A stretch of 64,000 bases of DNA from Siphonodentalium dalli (taxonomy: Eukaryota; Mollusca; Scaphopoda; Gadilida; Siphonodentaliidae): the NCBI GenBank assembly GCA_032622095.1, contig CP136066.1, forward strand, positions 190,824,816-190,888,815. Reading direction: 5' to 3'. Below are positions 33,333-48,300 of this stretch, piece after piece. How positions within the stretch are numbered: position 1 is the first letter of the stretch; the number at the start of each line of letters is the position of its first letter. The notes beneath the pieces are model-generated. The model was not told the origin of the DNA, did not search any database, and worked only from the letters and a program-made list of their open reading frames with translations. The position numbers and the translations under genes are program-made.

Positions 33333-36300
33333 GTGAGTATATTTGGGGAATTATCCCGTTCATTGTCATCAATCTGTGAATAGAGTTTAAAGGCGTCGTG
33401 CCGAATCACAAACGTATACATCGCTATAATGAACAAACTGATAACTATAACTAGATTATTGCATGCACTTATAATTAAATCTGAGTGATAAATATAAATA
33501 TAAAGCTGAAGCTGCATATTGAATATAATGTAATTTTTAAATACATTGCCAGTTTGAAAACGGCAAAATATTCTAGAAAATGAAGTTGATGTAATTAATA
33601 CGTGTTATATGTCAGATGGTGGCGTTGTGCACGCGTATATGCGCCATTTTTTTTTTAAGCGGCCAATAGCGGTATTAAGAAATAACAAATTTAAATAAAT
33701 TAATCAATATAGATTATATATGATATGTTTTATAATTGTTTTTATCAAACTTAATTGCGTACATGCATGTATTTTATATAAATTAAAGCTAGCGAGTGTT
33801 CAGCAGAACATTCCGGTTTAAGACAGAAAAAGTCTCTGAGCAGTTTACCGAGATTTGAAACTTACATCAGGGGTGCTATTCACCGGCTGGGTTTATAATA
33901 TAGTCCAGGTAGTTTAACGAGGCGACGCTCAATGCGAAGCTATCGGTGGACATATCGATGGGAAGACATCGCCGCGCGGTATATGATTATCCGATGAAGG
34001 CGATTGGCGTCAATCATAGATTGACCATCGGTCACATAAACATGCTGCGTGTAACAGTACACGTTTGGTTCATTTGAACAATGAGCAACCGAGGAAAATT
34101 ACGTGGGGCAAAATATACCACCGACGACATGGGGGGTCTACAAAACAAAATTCAGTATAAAGGGCCGGGGTGGGTGGGTGGTTCAGAGGCCGAAACAATC
34201 GTGCTTGTAAATTTACAAGTACTGACCATGTAATGTTGTTTGTACGCATGTTAATATAATGTTTGTTGGCATATGGCTATATAGACAGCTATAGTGACTA
34301 ATATAGCCTCAGATTTAGCAACCTTCTGGATTTCACAGGATCCCGTCCCACTTCACAGTGGAAAACCGTAATTTAGTAAAAAAAAATATTAATATATTAC
34401 CCAGTTGTATTACCCAAATAAAAGTAATAAAATAAAATAAAAACTGTATCACAAATACTACATGGAGAATACTCAATGATGACTAGATATCATTAACCCG
34501 ATTGTTGCATAACATGAAATTGAAAACGGTATCTCATAAATTTCTAATGTCTGAAATACTGTCTTGTTCTGGCGTGCAATCACATTAATTCCTTCTGGTT
34601 ATTTCTCATCTTTAATGATTGCAAGTAATATTAATTTGCAACACTTATCCAAATAAAACTGAATTGGTTATGATAAATGACCGTTACTGTTTATTGTTCA
34701 GACAGTCCCAACTGAAGGCGACGCTATTCTCCGTGAATTTACGATCTTCATCGTGAAGCTTAAATACTGCTCAACAAGACTAAACTTAAATACTAATTGT
34801 ATACTGTTATCGCCTACAAATAGATGAACTGAAATAATGTGATGCATTCAGATGCTTCGAGAAATGACATTTTTCAATGTCTTCAAAGTCAAACTAAAAT
34901 CAAGAATAAAATCTGACTGAGACTATACTGCAGAATCTAGTGCACAAATATACATACAAATGGTTGAGTTATAATAATGCAAAATGTGTTTACGGATGGA
35001 ACCAGGTTGGTAGCTCTGGTATGCATCGACAGGCGAAACCTGTGATGTGCAGTAATATCTGCATACATCCTCCCCTATCATTCAGGTCTATCACCATACC
35101 AAACCACTTACAAATTCGACAACCGACACTTCAACTTATATTGCAAAAAACTGTGTACGGACTGAATTTCATAAACAGGGCCCATGGATAACTCTTGTAG
35201 GCATTGGTGCTCACAATCCGTGATATTATGCATACTCGTTCCCCATTTCTGGTCCGTCACATGTCATAGAGCATCAAAATATGACAACCGACTCTTGAGT
35301 TATAACGCAAAATGTTTGTATGGACGGACGCATGGGCGGCTCGAGACGTCAACTATATACCCGCCGACTTATATCGGGGGTATAATAACCATGTATCTAT
35401 GTGTATACCTAACCAAAACAATTCCCCTCCTCACCACCCCGGTGGATAAGAATAAAGAGTTCTTTGATCATGCACAAATAATTGTAGAACCCCTGACCTG
35501 TTTAGCACTATTTACTCTGGCCAGTGTTCTCTCTCAGACTAAACACGCTCGGTATATAAAGGCTATAATGCGGTCTAGGGCAATTTGTGACATACAGTGT
35601 ACATACACAATGCTTTATTATTGTTGTTAGATACTGAAAAACCAGGACACATCTGGAAATAAAGTCTATTTTTCGTTTTTCTGACCTGTGATTTGCCGAT
35701 TAAGCATGTTATTGCTTGAGTCTTAATTTTACACAGTTTGCACCAACAAAGGACAGTGGAATGGGATTGAAAGGCAGTTAACACAGTTATTGGAGAACGG
35801 CTGAAAAAAACTCTTGAAATTTGGATAAAAACATGAGAAAAGGGGTGGGTCCCTAACATTTGGAGGAAAAAATTTGCACAAATGGGGTGGTGGGTCCCTC
35901 GGGGTTGGAAAAAACGTTTTGGGCCCTATATGTGCAATTGTTTTCCAGACCCCCCCCCCACTGCCGACGAGCGTAAAACGTTTTTGGGCATTGTGGAGAA
36001 AAGAATAAAAATATTAAAGAACAAAGAAACTGGCACCATTCACCAGCGCCGGAAAAATGATGCATGGAAAGAAATTTCTTTGAAAATGGCCAGGAAATAT
36101 CCAAACAGAACCAAAACACAAACAAAATTCTTCTGAGACGTTATCTTCTCGGCTCTTCATTTTCACACTGTGCTAATTAAAAAACCTCATTAATATCAAT
36201 GAAACTCATTGTGCAGATGTATAAACGCCAGCATGAGTCTCCACACAATTATACCAAAAAATTATACCGCTATACATGCCGATTGTGGCCGGTGAGTGTT

Positions 36301-39300
36301 CATGAATTAGTCGTGAGACGGCGTCAATTGACAAGTGACAAATCTGATAGATTGGATCAATCACACCATCGACATCGTGTGTCGTTTGCGCTAAAGCGAA
36401 GATACCTTTGCGTTCAGCGCTACCAAATAAACTACCTGGTTTATAAAATAGTCTCGCTTGGTGAATAGCACCCCAGGAGCCTCAGGCCACACTTTGGACG
36501 CTTGGTTAAGACAACAGTACTGACGGCCCAATGATTTGCTTATTAGTTTAAACTATATTTGATTTGAACTAAACGGAACAAAAGTACAAACTATACATAG
36601 ACATGACATGTAATTATAACATTTTCAAAAGAGGATTGGGCAACAAGCGTAGGGGCTTTTGTTTAGTCCTATCCTCATAATTGTTCATTGACCTCCATCA
36701 TAGGAGAGTATATGTACATTACTTCAAATAGTTGCATGCAAGATATATGATTAATAACACAACATTATGGTATTTATGTATATACATAAGTATAAATACA
36801 TGAATGTTATATATATATAGTACGATAATTGCAACGAGCACAGCATTGGTTTCCTTTTTTCTCCGATCCAATGTACATTACTGCAGTGGTTTGATCAAAT
36901 GTCGCACGCATTCGGCATTTTAGTACGTGCGAAAAATAAAATATTGTGGACGAGGTAGTCAGTTATGGATAACATAGATAATAAAACGAAGACGATACGG
37001 TAATTTAGCTATCGCCTTATAAAACCTCTGTCAGGGTAAAGTGAATGTGGTTGCATGAAAAATGCTATGTCACACTCGAATGACCCAGGTGAATCAAATT
37101 ACGTTTCGATGGTGAATTTCTATGTCTCTTGGAGTGGCAGGATAGAGAGAAAGGGTAATATAACGCGATAGCTGAATACTGTGTTAATTAAATGCACTGA
37201 TAGTGACATCCTATGCATAACACAAACTCCTATGAAGAAAGTTGACACCATTTCTGCCACAGCTGACCATATGTATGGGAATAACCAATATATACTCGCG
37301 GAAATATGCACGTAATCGATCTATAATGTGAAATAGGTAGACAATGTGATTATATTATTCTGAAATAAGCAGAAAATGGACTCTTACCTGTTATTTCGTT
37401 TTATGGCGCGGGCCATAAATAAAATAACTGTTAAAGAGCGTACACCTGAAAAGTCGCAAGTTTGCTTATTTTTTTCATTGTCTGCATTATGAGTCGATAA
37501 TGTGACTTAAATGCCGATACAGGAGGCACTATCTTTAAACAACAGAAAAGGGCAATTAGAATTATATCCAACAAATCATACAGGAGCCATACAGAACCAA
37601 TTTATCTGAATTAGAACATTTCAAGACCTATATAAGCTACAAGCAGCAATGTTCGTTTTTGACTGGAAAAGAGATAATCTTCCCAAATCATTCAATGGAA
37701 CATTTCACTATACAACTGCTAATACCCGACAGGCTGGTAGTCTGAAAACATCAACTCAGAGAACTGCATTTAGTTCTACGTTACCGAAACACACATTCCC
37801 CGACATATGGAATGGATTGGACAAAATTACAAGAACATAAAATTTCCTAACAGATTTAAAACGTTATTGACAAAAAATTATCTATCACAATACTCGTCTA
37901 AAATTTAATGCAATAATACCTTTTGTCGAGATTGTGCAGTTATGCATAAATGCACGACATGAGCCCCAACATTGTTTTTTGCTAGTAAAAAACCTGGTAT
38001 GTTCACCTTTCATTTTGGCTGGATAATATGTAACCTTGTCCTTTATAATGATAACAAGTGTGATAGGTACATAGTGTGAGTATTTGATTCTGAACTGAGC
38101 AGATAATGGAGTCATGCCTATTATTTCGTTTCTGGTGCGGGCCACAGTGAGACACATGTTAAAGAGCGCACACCTGGTAAGTAGTGAACTGGCTTATTTG
38201 TGTCATTGTCCGCATATAATCTGATTAGAATCGCCTCATTATGAGTCGATAGAATGGGACTAGATTGCTGTCATTTGCAGTACATTATCGACTCAAAATG
38301 GGGCTATTCTCAGCAGATTATCTACCTAAATTAATTATATTATAAGCAGATAATGTGCGTATATTCGGGAGAACAGGTTTTTGATTGATTGTTTATTTTG
38401 TACAATATTTACAATAATGATATTCCCAATAGCACATGTTTAAATCTCCAGTCATTTGCAGATGATACGACTCTCCATACTTCCGGCCATGATCTTCGGC
38501 AAATTGAGAAACACATTAATTTAGAACTTCTAAAAATTCATCAATGATGTTGTAGTAATAAGTTATCAATTAACGTATCAAAAAGTAAATACATGTTATT
38601 ACATCCCACCAATAATGACTTTAAATGGAAAAAATCTTAAAATAAATTTGAATAACAAGCCATTAGGTAATACCAGACCAGAACAATCTCTAAAATTTCT
38701 TGGAATTATCATTGACGATAATCTCACCTTTAAAGATCACATATCTATGGTACGTAAAAAAATATCCAATGCAATATATTCCATAAATAAGGTAAAGCGA
38801 ATACTACCAAAAAACTGCCTGAGAACTTTATATTTCTCTTTGATCCACAGTCATCCCATCCATGGTTTGATAATTTGGAACCATGCCGATACAGGGGGCA
38901 CTATCTTTAAACAACAGTAAAGGGCAATTATAATTATATCCAACAAATCATACAGGAGCCATACAGAACCAATTTATCTGAATGAGAACATTCTTAAATT
39001 TCAAGACCTATATAAGCTACAAGCAGCAACGTTCGTTTTTGACTGGAAAAGAGATAAACATTTCACTATACAACTGCTAATACACGACAGGCTGGTAGTC
39101 TGGAAACATCAACTCAGAGAACTGCATTTAGTTCTACGTTACCGAAACACACATTCCCCGACATATGGAATGGATTGGACAAAATTACAAGAACATAAAA
39201 TTTCGTAACCGATTTAAAACGTTATTGACAAAAAGTTATCTATCACAATACTCGTCTAAAATTTAATGCAATAATACTTTTTGTCGAGATTGTGCAGTTA

Positions 39301-42300
39301 TGCATAAATGCACGACATGAGCCCCAACATTGTTTTTTTGCTAGTAAAAAGCCTTGTATGTTCACCTTTCATTTTGGCTGGATAATATGTAACCTTGTCC
39401 TTTATAAACAGAACTGATGGATATGAACAAAATGAATAGCGATCTTTAAAAAAGGCTCTTATTTTGTCATATAGTCTAAAACTATAATACTTCAGCCATA
39501 CTCACTGCACTCATGATTGAGTAATATTGGCCCAGTTCTTGGTATAACCAGTACATACAACCAGTACATATAACAGCATACTATGTACACCATGTAAATG
39601 GTTTGGATACATCATTTATGAATATATTTCTTCTTCATATTTTCCTGTATTTAGATGTTACTATACTTCACATTGTCATTTTACTTTTTAAGTTTCATTT
39701 CCAAACAGGGGCGGCAGGAAGACGGCCTATCTGACCATGCCGCTCCTGTACAATATAATCATGTTTATATCTGAATATTTCACTGTCAGCATTATGTTTG
39801 TAAATATTGTACAAAATAAACAATCGATCAAAACCAGTTCTCCCGAATATACGCACATTATCTGCTTATTAGTTAATTAATTTAGATAGATAATCTGCTG
39901 AGAATACCCCCCCCCCCCATTTTGAGTCGATAATGTGCTGAAAATGACAGCGATTTAGTCCCATTCTATCTCGACTCATAATGAGGCGATTCTAAGCAGA
40001 TTACATGCGGACAATGACACATATAAGCCAGCTCACTACTTGCCAGGTGTGCGCTCTTTAACATGTGTCTCACTGTGGCCCGCGCCAGAAACGAACTAAT
40101 AGGCATGACTCCATTATCTGCTCAGTTCAGAATCAAATACTCACACTATGTACCTATCTCACTTGTTATGTCGATTATGTGCGTATTTGGCAACAAGCAA
40201 CCTACATGTATATCATATCATGGCTCTGTTCAATGGAACTTTATTTGCGTCAACTCTTTTGACTAATTTACACGATGTAGAATTACACAATACTCTATTA
40301 CACTAATGAATGAATTAGGATAGGTGCATCAGTGGTCCAAACAGTTTTGATACATATTCTCCACTCACATTGCACCGCTGTAGTGTGGTGTAATACGCAT
40401 GTTTGCTGATAATAATTACCAGAAAAACTAATATCTGGGCATAGACGAATGCAAAACCAACAGCGATGCTCAAAATTGGACCATATGCAGCCGCACGATA
40501 GTACCCATTTATGCGCAAAATTGTTGGTGTCAGTTTAGCCTATTCTTACAAAATTCTGCACATTATCTGCTTACAATATAAATTGTTTTAGGTTGATAAT
40601 CTGCTCAGAATATCATTATTTTGAGTTGATAATGAGCAGAAAATGAGATAATTTTAGGCACATTATCGTATCACATTGAGGGGACTCTCAGCAGATTATT
40701 TGCGCACAATGGCACGTAAGCAACTCATCAACTTTCACGCGTACGCTCTTTAATATCTTTTTTCACTGTGGCATCGGCCATAAAACGAAATAACGGACAT
40801 TACTCCATTATCTTCTTATTGCAGAATCAAATAATCACACCTATTGCACTTTATATGTCGATTATGTGAGTATTTGGGCGAGTATATGTTGCATAATCAA
40901 TTCACAAACAACAAGCTACGTACATGTATCATATAACAAGCGTCCATTCAATGGAACTTCATTTGCGTCATATCCGGGTAGATACGAATCCAAAATCAAC
41001 AGTGAAGGTCAACATTGGCCAAGATCCAGCCGCACAATCGCTCTTCCATTAATGAGCAAAATTGTTGGTGTCAGTTTATTTCTATATCTTCCATCATTTA
41101 ATAGCGAGTGATCGTCCAGTTCCAACAACAACTACGACCACGACAACTACAACAACTACTACTGCAGGTAAGTGTGTTTCGTCAGGGTATTGCGAATTCT
41201 TAAATTGGAGAGTATCTTAACGTTTCTATAATAAATGGATTCTCGCACCAGTTGTAAATGTACACATAATGTAGGAGTGGTCTGTCATTCATCTGGATGG
41301 TTTTTAGGGAAATAAGCAGACATAAAGAGTGCATAAAGAGGTTGACTGCTTTGCACCACACATGTGTAATGCAGTACTTAGTGTGGGTGTCAATAGATAT
41401 TCCACGAATGCTAACGTTGATATGCACACGGTGTAGTTGCAGCATGGGTTGATTCCACGTTAGTGGATGGGAGTGACAATGGTGGCACGTGCCCTATGAC
41501 CGAGGTAATAATTCACGCTACTGCCCAGCGGCGATAACCACGCCTGCCATAAATTGCCAGACTGAATTATAGCAGGTTAGACATCACACGCCGATATGTC
41601 TGACAACAAGGAACGACGTGTTTCAAATTTGGTGGACTTACCACCAGAATTCGCTGGATTTTTCTTCAATTCGACTTGTACTTCATTGAAATCGCGACAA
41701 CAAGAATACAAGTACTTTAGTGAAGGCTACATACATTCAATATCAAGGTTTATTTACGACGACAAGCTCTTTATTGTGGAAAATTACCACCGAAGCATGA
41801 TGAAAAATGAACCTGCACATGGCGTCGATTTTGAGATAAATTGTTCGATAATTTCGGATATTCACTGTTCTTGTCAAGTTGGATATGTAACACATAATAA
41901 ATATTTAATGTTATTATAATATATCTCTTCACAATAGACACACGATCTATCAATTTATTGATGGTGTACCATAAAATTTCCCTATTTCGATAACAATTTG
42001 TATGGACTTGTATGTTTTCATCCGTTGTAGTCAGTTTTTTGTACTTTTTCGAAGATGCACCATACTGGTATCAAAAAGTGTTCCATGTCATAATTGATTG
42101 TTTTTTTCTGGATAACTGATTGTTTTTATCTGGATAATGATTATGATACATATTCTAATAGATGGGCAATATTGAATCCTATACTGGACTTATGAACGTG
42201 AACGTATTGATCATATAGAGAGAGATGGTTTTGTCATGGACCGCCTTCAACCCCTTTGACCAAACTATACGTACGTAGCAGCCCACCATCCTTCCCGATA

Positions 42301-45300
42301 CACCAAAGCATCTGATATTTGTTTTTTTCTTTATTAACTCCTTAGTCACTAATTTAGAGTTTCAAAATACCACGCCTATACAGAAAGTTGGGGCAATTCC
42401 ATAGACATAGGTTCCAATACATACGGCATATATTGCTATATAGTGTTTATATATATCCTGGAATAATATATGGACTGTTTGCCGTGTGTATGGAGCCTCT
42501 GTGTGTTGTAACTTGTAATATTTTTCAATTTTCAAATGACGTAGAGCAGACCACCCTATTACCAAGAAGGGCGTTATGGAACAGCATATGTACAACATAT
42601 AATAATCCTTTTATTTCAGACACAAAGAACGCCCTTATCCCTGCCACGTAGGTGTGTATGGGCTATGTAAAAACTTGACTTATATATCTAAGGAATTAAT
42701 AGACATTTAAATTAAAAAAAAAAAATGTTTAATAACAATTAATAATCTTCATAATTGGCATATTACGCGTATAGAACAAACATGTTTCAGTATATTGAGA
42801 AATTATTTTTCATATCACAGTTCCCTATTATTCCATTGGTCTGTCATAATGTTTGTGTATGTAAGTCCACGTATAAAATGCCATGAATACCATTTATTCA
42901 CAAAATATACCAATAAATGCTGTATAATGTACCAAATCTAACCATCACAAATCCTAAAGCTATCAGGAAGAGGCGCCCTAATCAGCCAGTATTGATCGAC
43001 AACAGGTGAATTTAACAGGTGCTGTCATATACTTTGGCCATTTTAGTGTCGCTCTTTCCCCAACAAACCATCCCTTGGAGATCACAACACTATGTGGTCC
43101 ATTATCTCAAATGTGTACATAGTTTGATTTGATAGTTTTAACTAATAAGCTTGTCTAGCACTTCCTAATACCCTCATCATATTTCCAGTTGTCACTTCTC
43201 TAGCTCAGCGTGACATTTCCAACCTTCATAATTTACTAATCCAAAAAGCCCATAGGGCGAAGCTTTCGCATGCTGTTACTGTTATATATTATTATATTGT
43301 GTCAACTTACATGAAACCAATACTCTTTTATACAAAACAAAATCAAAGCGACATAGAGTAAGCCGGTAAAATGAGTCTTTTTGTCTAACCGCCTGTTCGC
43401 AGAAGCGACCATTGCTCCAGGCTGTATAATGCAATTATCTCATTGGCTCACACAGCTAATTGCGGTAGGGTCAATTAATAATATATAGCATTTTTTAATA
43501 ATATATAGCATTTATGTAGCGCTTCATCCCTGGTGTGGCTCGAAGCGCTTAATTGATGCAAAGTGCATTTAAACTAATGCGCTATATAAATTATTCGATT
43601 ACTATTTATTATTAATATTCACTAATAGTGGTTTATATTATACATTATATTATATATTATTATATATAATAGCGGTTTATATTATACATTTATCAGAACC
43701 ATGCAGCATCCCTGGATATACATTGGAAACCGGTCCTGTCATCTGCTGGAAATACAACGCGACATATGTACTGTGGGACGAGGCTGTTGCTTACTGTGAA
43801 GCCGATGGCGGACATTTGATTACGGTCCAGACAGCTAGAGTGCAGTCGTTCTTCGTGAATAAACTGTCGTCAATATCAGCCGGTATGGATCATGTGTTAT
43901 TTATGAGATACACGTACTCTGTTTAGTTGGATATTCGGGGATTTGGCGACCTCACAAACTTGGTTTTTATACTCGAATCCCCAAGTATTTAACGAAGATT
44001 GTCTCCTTTGTTATTCAATCCACGAAAAAAAAACATAAAAGAAACTGCAATAAAAGCACTTTTTATCGACATGACATTACATGCTGTGCAGTGACATATC
44101 TTTTTTCGATGATGAGATATCTGTGTACGTTCCATTGTGTTACTCGAAACAGCACCAGAACAACTTGACAATATCAAACAACGTTCTGGTTGACACAATT
44201 CCGCGACTTCTGATAACGCGCGGTGACCAAACTCACGCGCGATGTCAATGACACCGTTCTCCATTTAAAATGTGTTCTCCGATCATCGGCCGATGCTGGT
44301 TAATAGCCAACCAAACTTAGGCGTTTTCCACTTCAATTGCGATCTTTTATGCAAAACAACATTATAGTGTGGTGAAGATTAAAGAGTAAACTCAGCACCA
44401 ATGCCTTTTTTTGGATACGATTGGATTTTGTTGTCGACACCGAGTGAAGACTCGATAAACATGCTGTGCAATTTGGTGATAAATTAATTGTAAAGGATAA
44501 CGCCCGAGACTAACACATATCTTCAAAGCAAACGAAAGCACATGCTGCAATAACTCAAACACATTTTATCTGATCGGAACCAACTTTGTGTGTGAGTTTT
44601 TCCGCCCAAGATACAGATAGATTTTGAATATGGTTTTGATCAGGTTTTGTTTTACGGATTTATGGGTCTTTTTTTATTGGTCAGTTTTCCTGTAGTCATT
44701 TTTCTTCAAAATAATGGGACAACATGTTTTTAAAATGCTTCAATTATGTAATAGGTATGAACTTAACTATTTGTAGGGGGTTTGAGTTCACCATCAGTTA
44801 ATAATGAGGGATGACACCAATGGGTCAGCTTGCTAAATGTTTTCATCAAGGATCTATCTTTGATCTATCTTGGCAACCATCTTGGATTTTACTCTTTGCT
44901 TCACTAAATACTTTTGCACACCCTACATCCCTTATCCGACCATCATCATAATAAGAATCCTCGGTGTGACCTCTCGATGGGTGCCTACCATTTTCCCGAA
45001 TTCTGTACAAAAAATATGGCTGCCATGGGCCATCTTGAATTTTACTATTTACCCTTTAGCACATCTTACTGGTCACATTTCTCACCCAATCGTCACCAAG
45101 CTTCATATGGATCTTAGGGCTGACCTCAAGGAAGGGAGCCTCTCTTTTTTCCCCCACCAAATTTGTTCAAAACAAACATGGCCACCAGCAGCCATCTTTG
45201 ATTTCAAATGTGATTCCATCAGCACAATCTGCAGCCCACATGTATTGGAGAATTGCTTTGAAACTCTACAGCCATAAGTAGGAATGCTTCTATAATAATG

Positions 45301-48300
45301 ACACAGAACATAGATCAGATAAGATCAGGACAACTAAGTAAAATATTCATTTGAAGCAGTTTGAAGGGGTGGGTCCCCATCCCAGAATAGGACAAAATTA
45401 AAATTAGGTGGTGGTGGGTACCCAATGGGCGGGAAAAAAAAAAGCGCCTAGTGTCTGGAAATTGTTCCTGACGCCCCCGGTCTTGACCCATAAATTCCGA
45501 CGCGACTAGTGAACCATTAAGAAAAATAATATGTTGCCATATATGACTGTTCACGTTATGCCAGTATTCACAGTGAAGTTATCAGTCTAGAATACAGTGC
45601 GAAACATGAAATCATTCAATAATGTTTCCCTTTATGAATTTGAGGTTGAAGTCCTGTCATTAATTTACTAATATCAACAATTGTGTAAACACCATGGACA
45701 ATTTGTTGGACGTTTATATCTGTACAGCCTATGACGGTCCTTCGAACTGTGTTGTTTGTTTCATGTTGTACGCACTGAAACGTTGCCGGATGGTTTACGA
45801 TTGTCGAGGGTACCTAGATTTGATCCACTTGATCCCACCACACACATAATCCCAAGTGCTGGAAATTCCAATTTACAGCCCGTAAGTTAGAATGTTCTAG
45901 TTGGCCATTCAAGCTTTCCATCTGTTATACATATCCAACGTACACGCTCTACTGTTTGAAAATATCCAATTGATGACTGACCAGTAGAGAGGTCGAAAGA
46001 AGTAAGTTCTGGTCTAAAATCAGCAAACTCCACACTAAAGGCTGAATAAACCAAACAATCGGAACAATGTCGACAGGAACGTGGATAAATGATCTCCGGT
46101 GGGGTGTTTCCACCTCGGAATTCACAACCCCATGAACTTGACTAAACTTTTCCAAGCCTATACCTCACATGAATGGATGATAGTCTATTCTGAATTGACC
46201 AGTATAGTCTTTTGACTGGCCACCAAGCCCAGAGGAACATGATCCACGGGGTCCCATCGTTCGACCCAGTGGGAGAGCATTTTGAGATCTGAACCTGAAA
46301 ATTTCATTGTCCTCAAAATTCAGACCATGATTTGTCTTAATTTGATTAGCAGTTTTTGATTGGCCGCGGGGCATGGATCGGGACACGCCGGACCGTGATG
46401 GTTGTGAGAATTGTGGTTTATTCTGAATCTGAAATCTGCAAAATCCTAGCATCTAGAGATGGCCTCAAGCCAGTGTTGGAAATGTCCAACGTGACATCCC
46501 TGTACGGTCGGATGGCCATTTCACAACAACATTTTGAACTAAATACCCACTAATAAGTTGTTGGAAAATCAAACTACGAGAATAATTTCACCCTACTGTT
46601 GGTGTGAAATGTCCACCTAATGTGCCAGGTATGACATTTTTTTAATGCCCTTGTGCACGGTGTGCAGTTTGCGAGTTCTTGCAAAAATACGAGAATATCT
46701 GTGTTAGTCCCCGTGTGGGCCCCTACTAGAATAGGCCTACCGCCCCACTGCGAGCGATAATAATCACCTAATGTGGCACCATGTTCATGGGGAGTATCCC
46801 GTAATGCGTGATGTAGGAGTCCTTATGGTCGTAGGGTGTCCGTACCAAATGAGTGTTCGACATGCGGATGCAGCGGAGCTTATAATCCACTTTTATCCTA
46901 CATCCATTCAAGACGGGTGGTTGAGCTGACCATGTTCAATCAGTCGGCTAGTCATGCCTCTCCAGTGTTTTCGATTAAATGTATGTTATATATTGCATTG
47001 TTCTTTTGGTGTTTGAATTTAGTTTTTCTGTTTATCAATGGATATTGTTTATTTCGTCTCATGTTTCTTTGAATTTAGTCTTGACGATATGTTTTAATCT
47101 ACATTACGGTTGCAATTATCTTGACCATGGTGATACGTTTTAACATTTAAAACACACCAACACGGCTGCTTGACTAGTTGTCGACTATTTACGCTTCATA
47201 CATCAACTCAAACTAACAAAACGTGTCGAACGTAGACATGATATCCTGCTAAGTCCCAATGATTTTGAGGTATATCCTCAGTATAATTATGGTTTTCAGT
47301 TTTGATCCGAATGTCAAAAAAGATTCAGCGTTTGTCATATTCAAAACACTGCATAGTATAGTTGGACAATTTAAATATGTGAAGCCAATTAGGACTGCGC
47401 CAATAAACGGCTCTCTCCTAATTGAATTTTCAAAGAACGTTCACTCTTCGTCAGTTAATATCTCTCACACAAACGCCCGCTTTGTCACTCCTCACAAGAC
47501 ATTGGACGACAGCAGAGCTGTGTAGAGAACTCACGATATATCTGATCGTCTGCACCTTCGATATTGGCTGAGCCCCACGTGGACTCAAAAACAATCGGTG
47601 GTAAGAAAGTAATATTAAATAGCTATAGTCTGACTTCAATCGGTCTCGATGCCCACCCAATTTGAGGATATGATACATGAAGCTTCCAGTAATTAATTAA
47701 GTACCACACCCTTGGGATGTTTTGAATGTCAAAAAAGTATCGCCATGGCCAAGTGAATTGCAAGCATAAAGACACCATATGGGCACGGGTTCTGGAATAA
47801 TACATGAACACACGCATTGCTCACAAAAAAACAAGGGTTCGATCTGTTTCGGTTTACACTCATCAATGGATCATTCATGTCCCATTTGGGACTATGAATT
47901 TAAAGTAAGAAACTCAAAGCTGAGAAACATATACGTATATCATATAGAACATTGCTGGATCTCGACCTTCAACTTCACATCGCACATGTTCTCTGGTGGT
48001 GAGAGCAAGAAATGCGTTGATGCCCTCAGACAGATAGTTAAACGAATGTCGTTAGTGTATCACTAGAAACTCAAGTTGAAGAGACCGATATTGCTTTTGT
48101 CCCCATGGATACAGCTACTCAACTTGAGGCAGTTGCTCCAAAACATGATATTCAAGCTGCGCCAGTTTCTCCAAAGCAACCTACCAAATTTGATCCTGAT
48201 GCGGCAAAACAATCGTCATAATTTTCAAACATTTTGTCGCTCAGAACATTGGTTCATATTTGAGTTTGCACAGTTTGACACGTTGTTTAAAAGTATTACC

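Larger units (their letters stand above)
33871..36473. mobile_element. Harbinger-like DNA transposon in intron 1, degenerate
   Basis: The ends are inverted: GGGTGCTATTCACC at 33871 and its exact complement ending at 36473. Weaker pairing follows for about 80 bases, including ccaggtagttt on both sides. The flanking trinucleotide CAG is present on both sides (33868-33870 and 36474-36476), matching the CWG/TWA 3-bp target duplications of PIF/Harbinger. A Myb/SANT-like coding remnant inside (35960-36136) supports that superfamily. No DDE transposase ORF is visible. Nested repeats occupy much of the interior. Confidence 0.6.

Noticed and set aside
35184-35630. 148-codon ORF in intron 1
   Set aside because: Crosses a dispersed repeat within the Harbinger-like element and has no domain.
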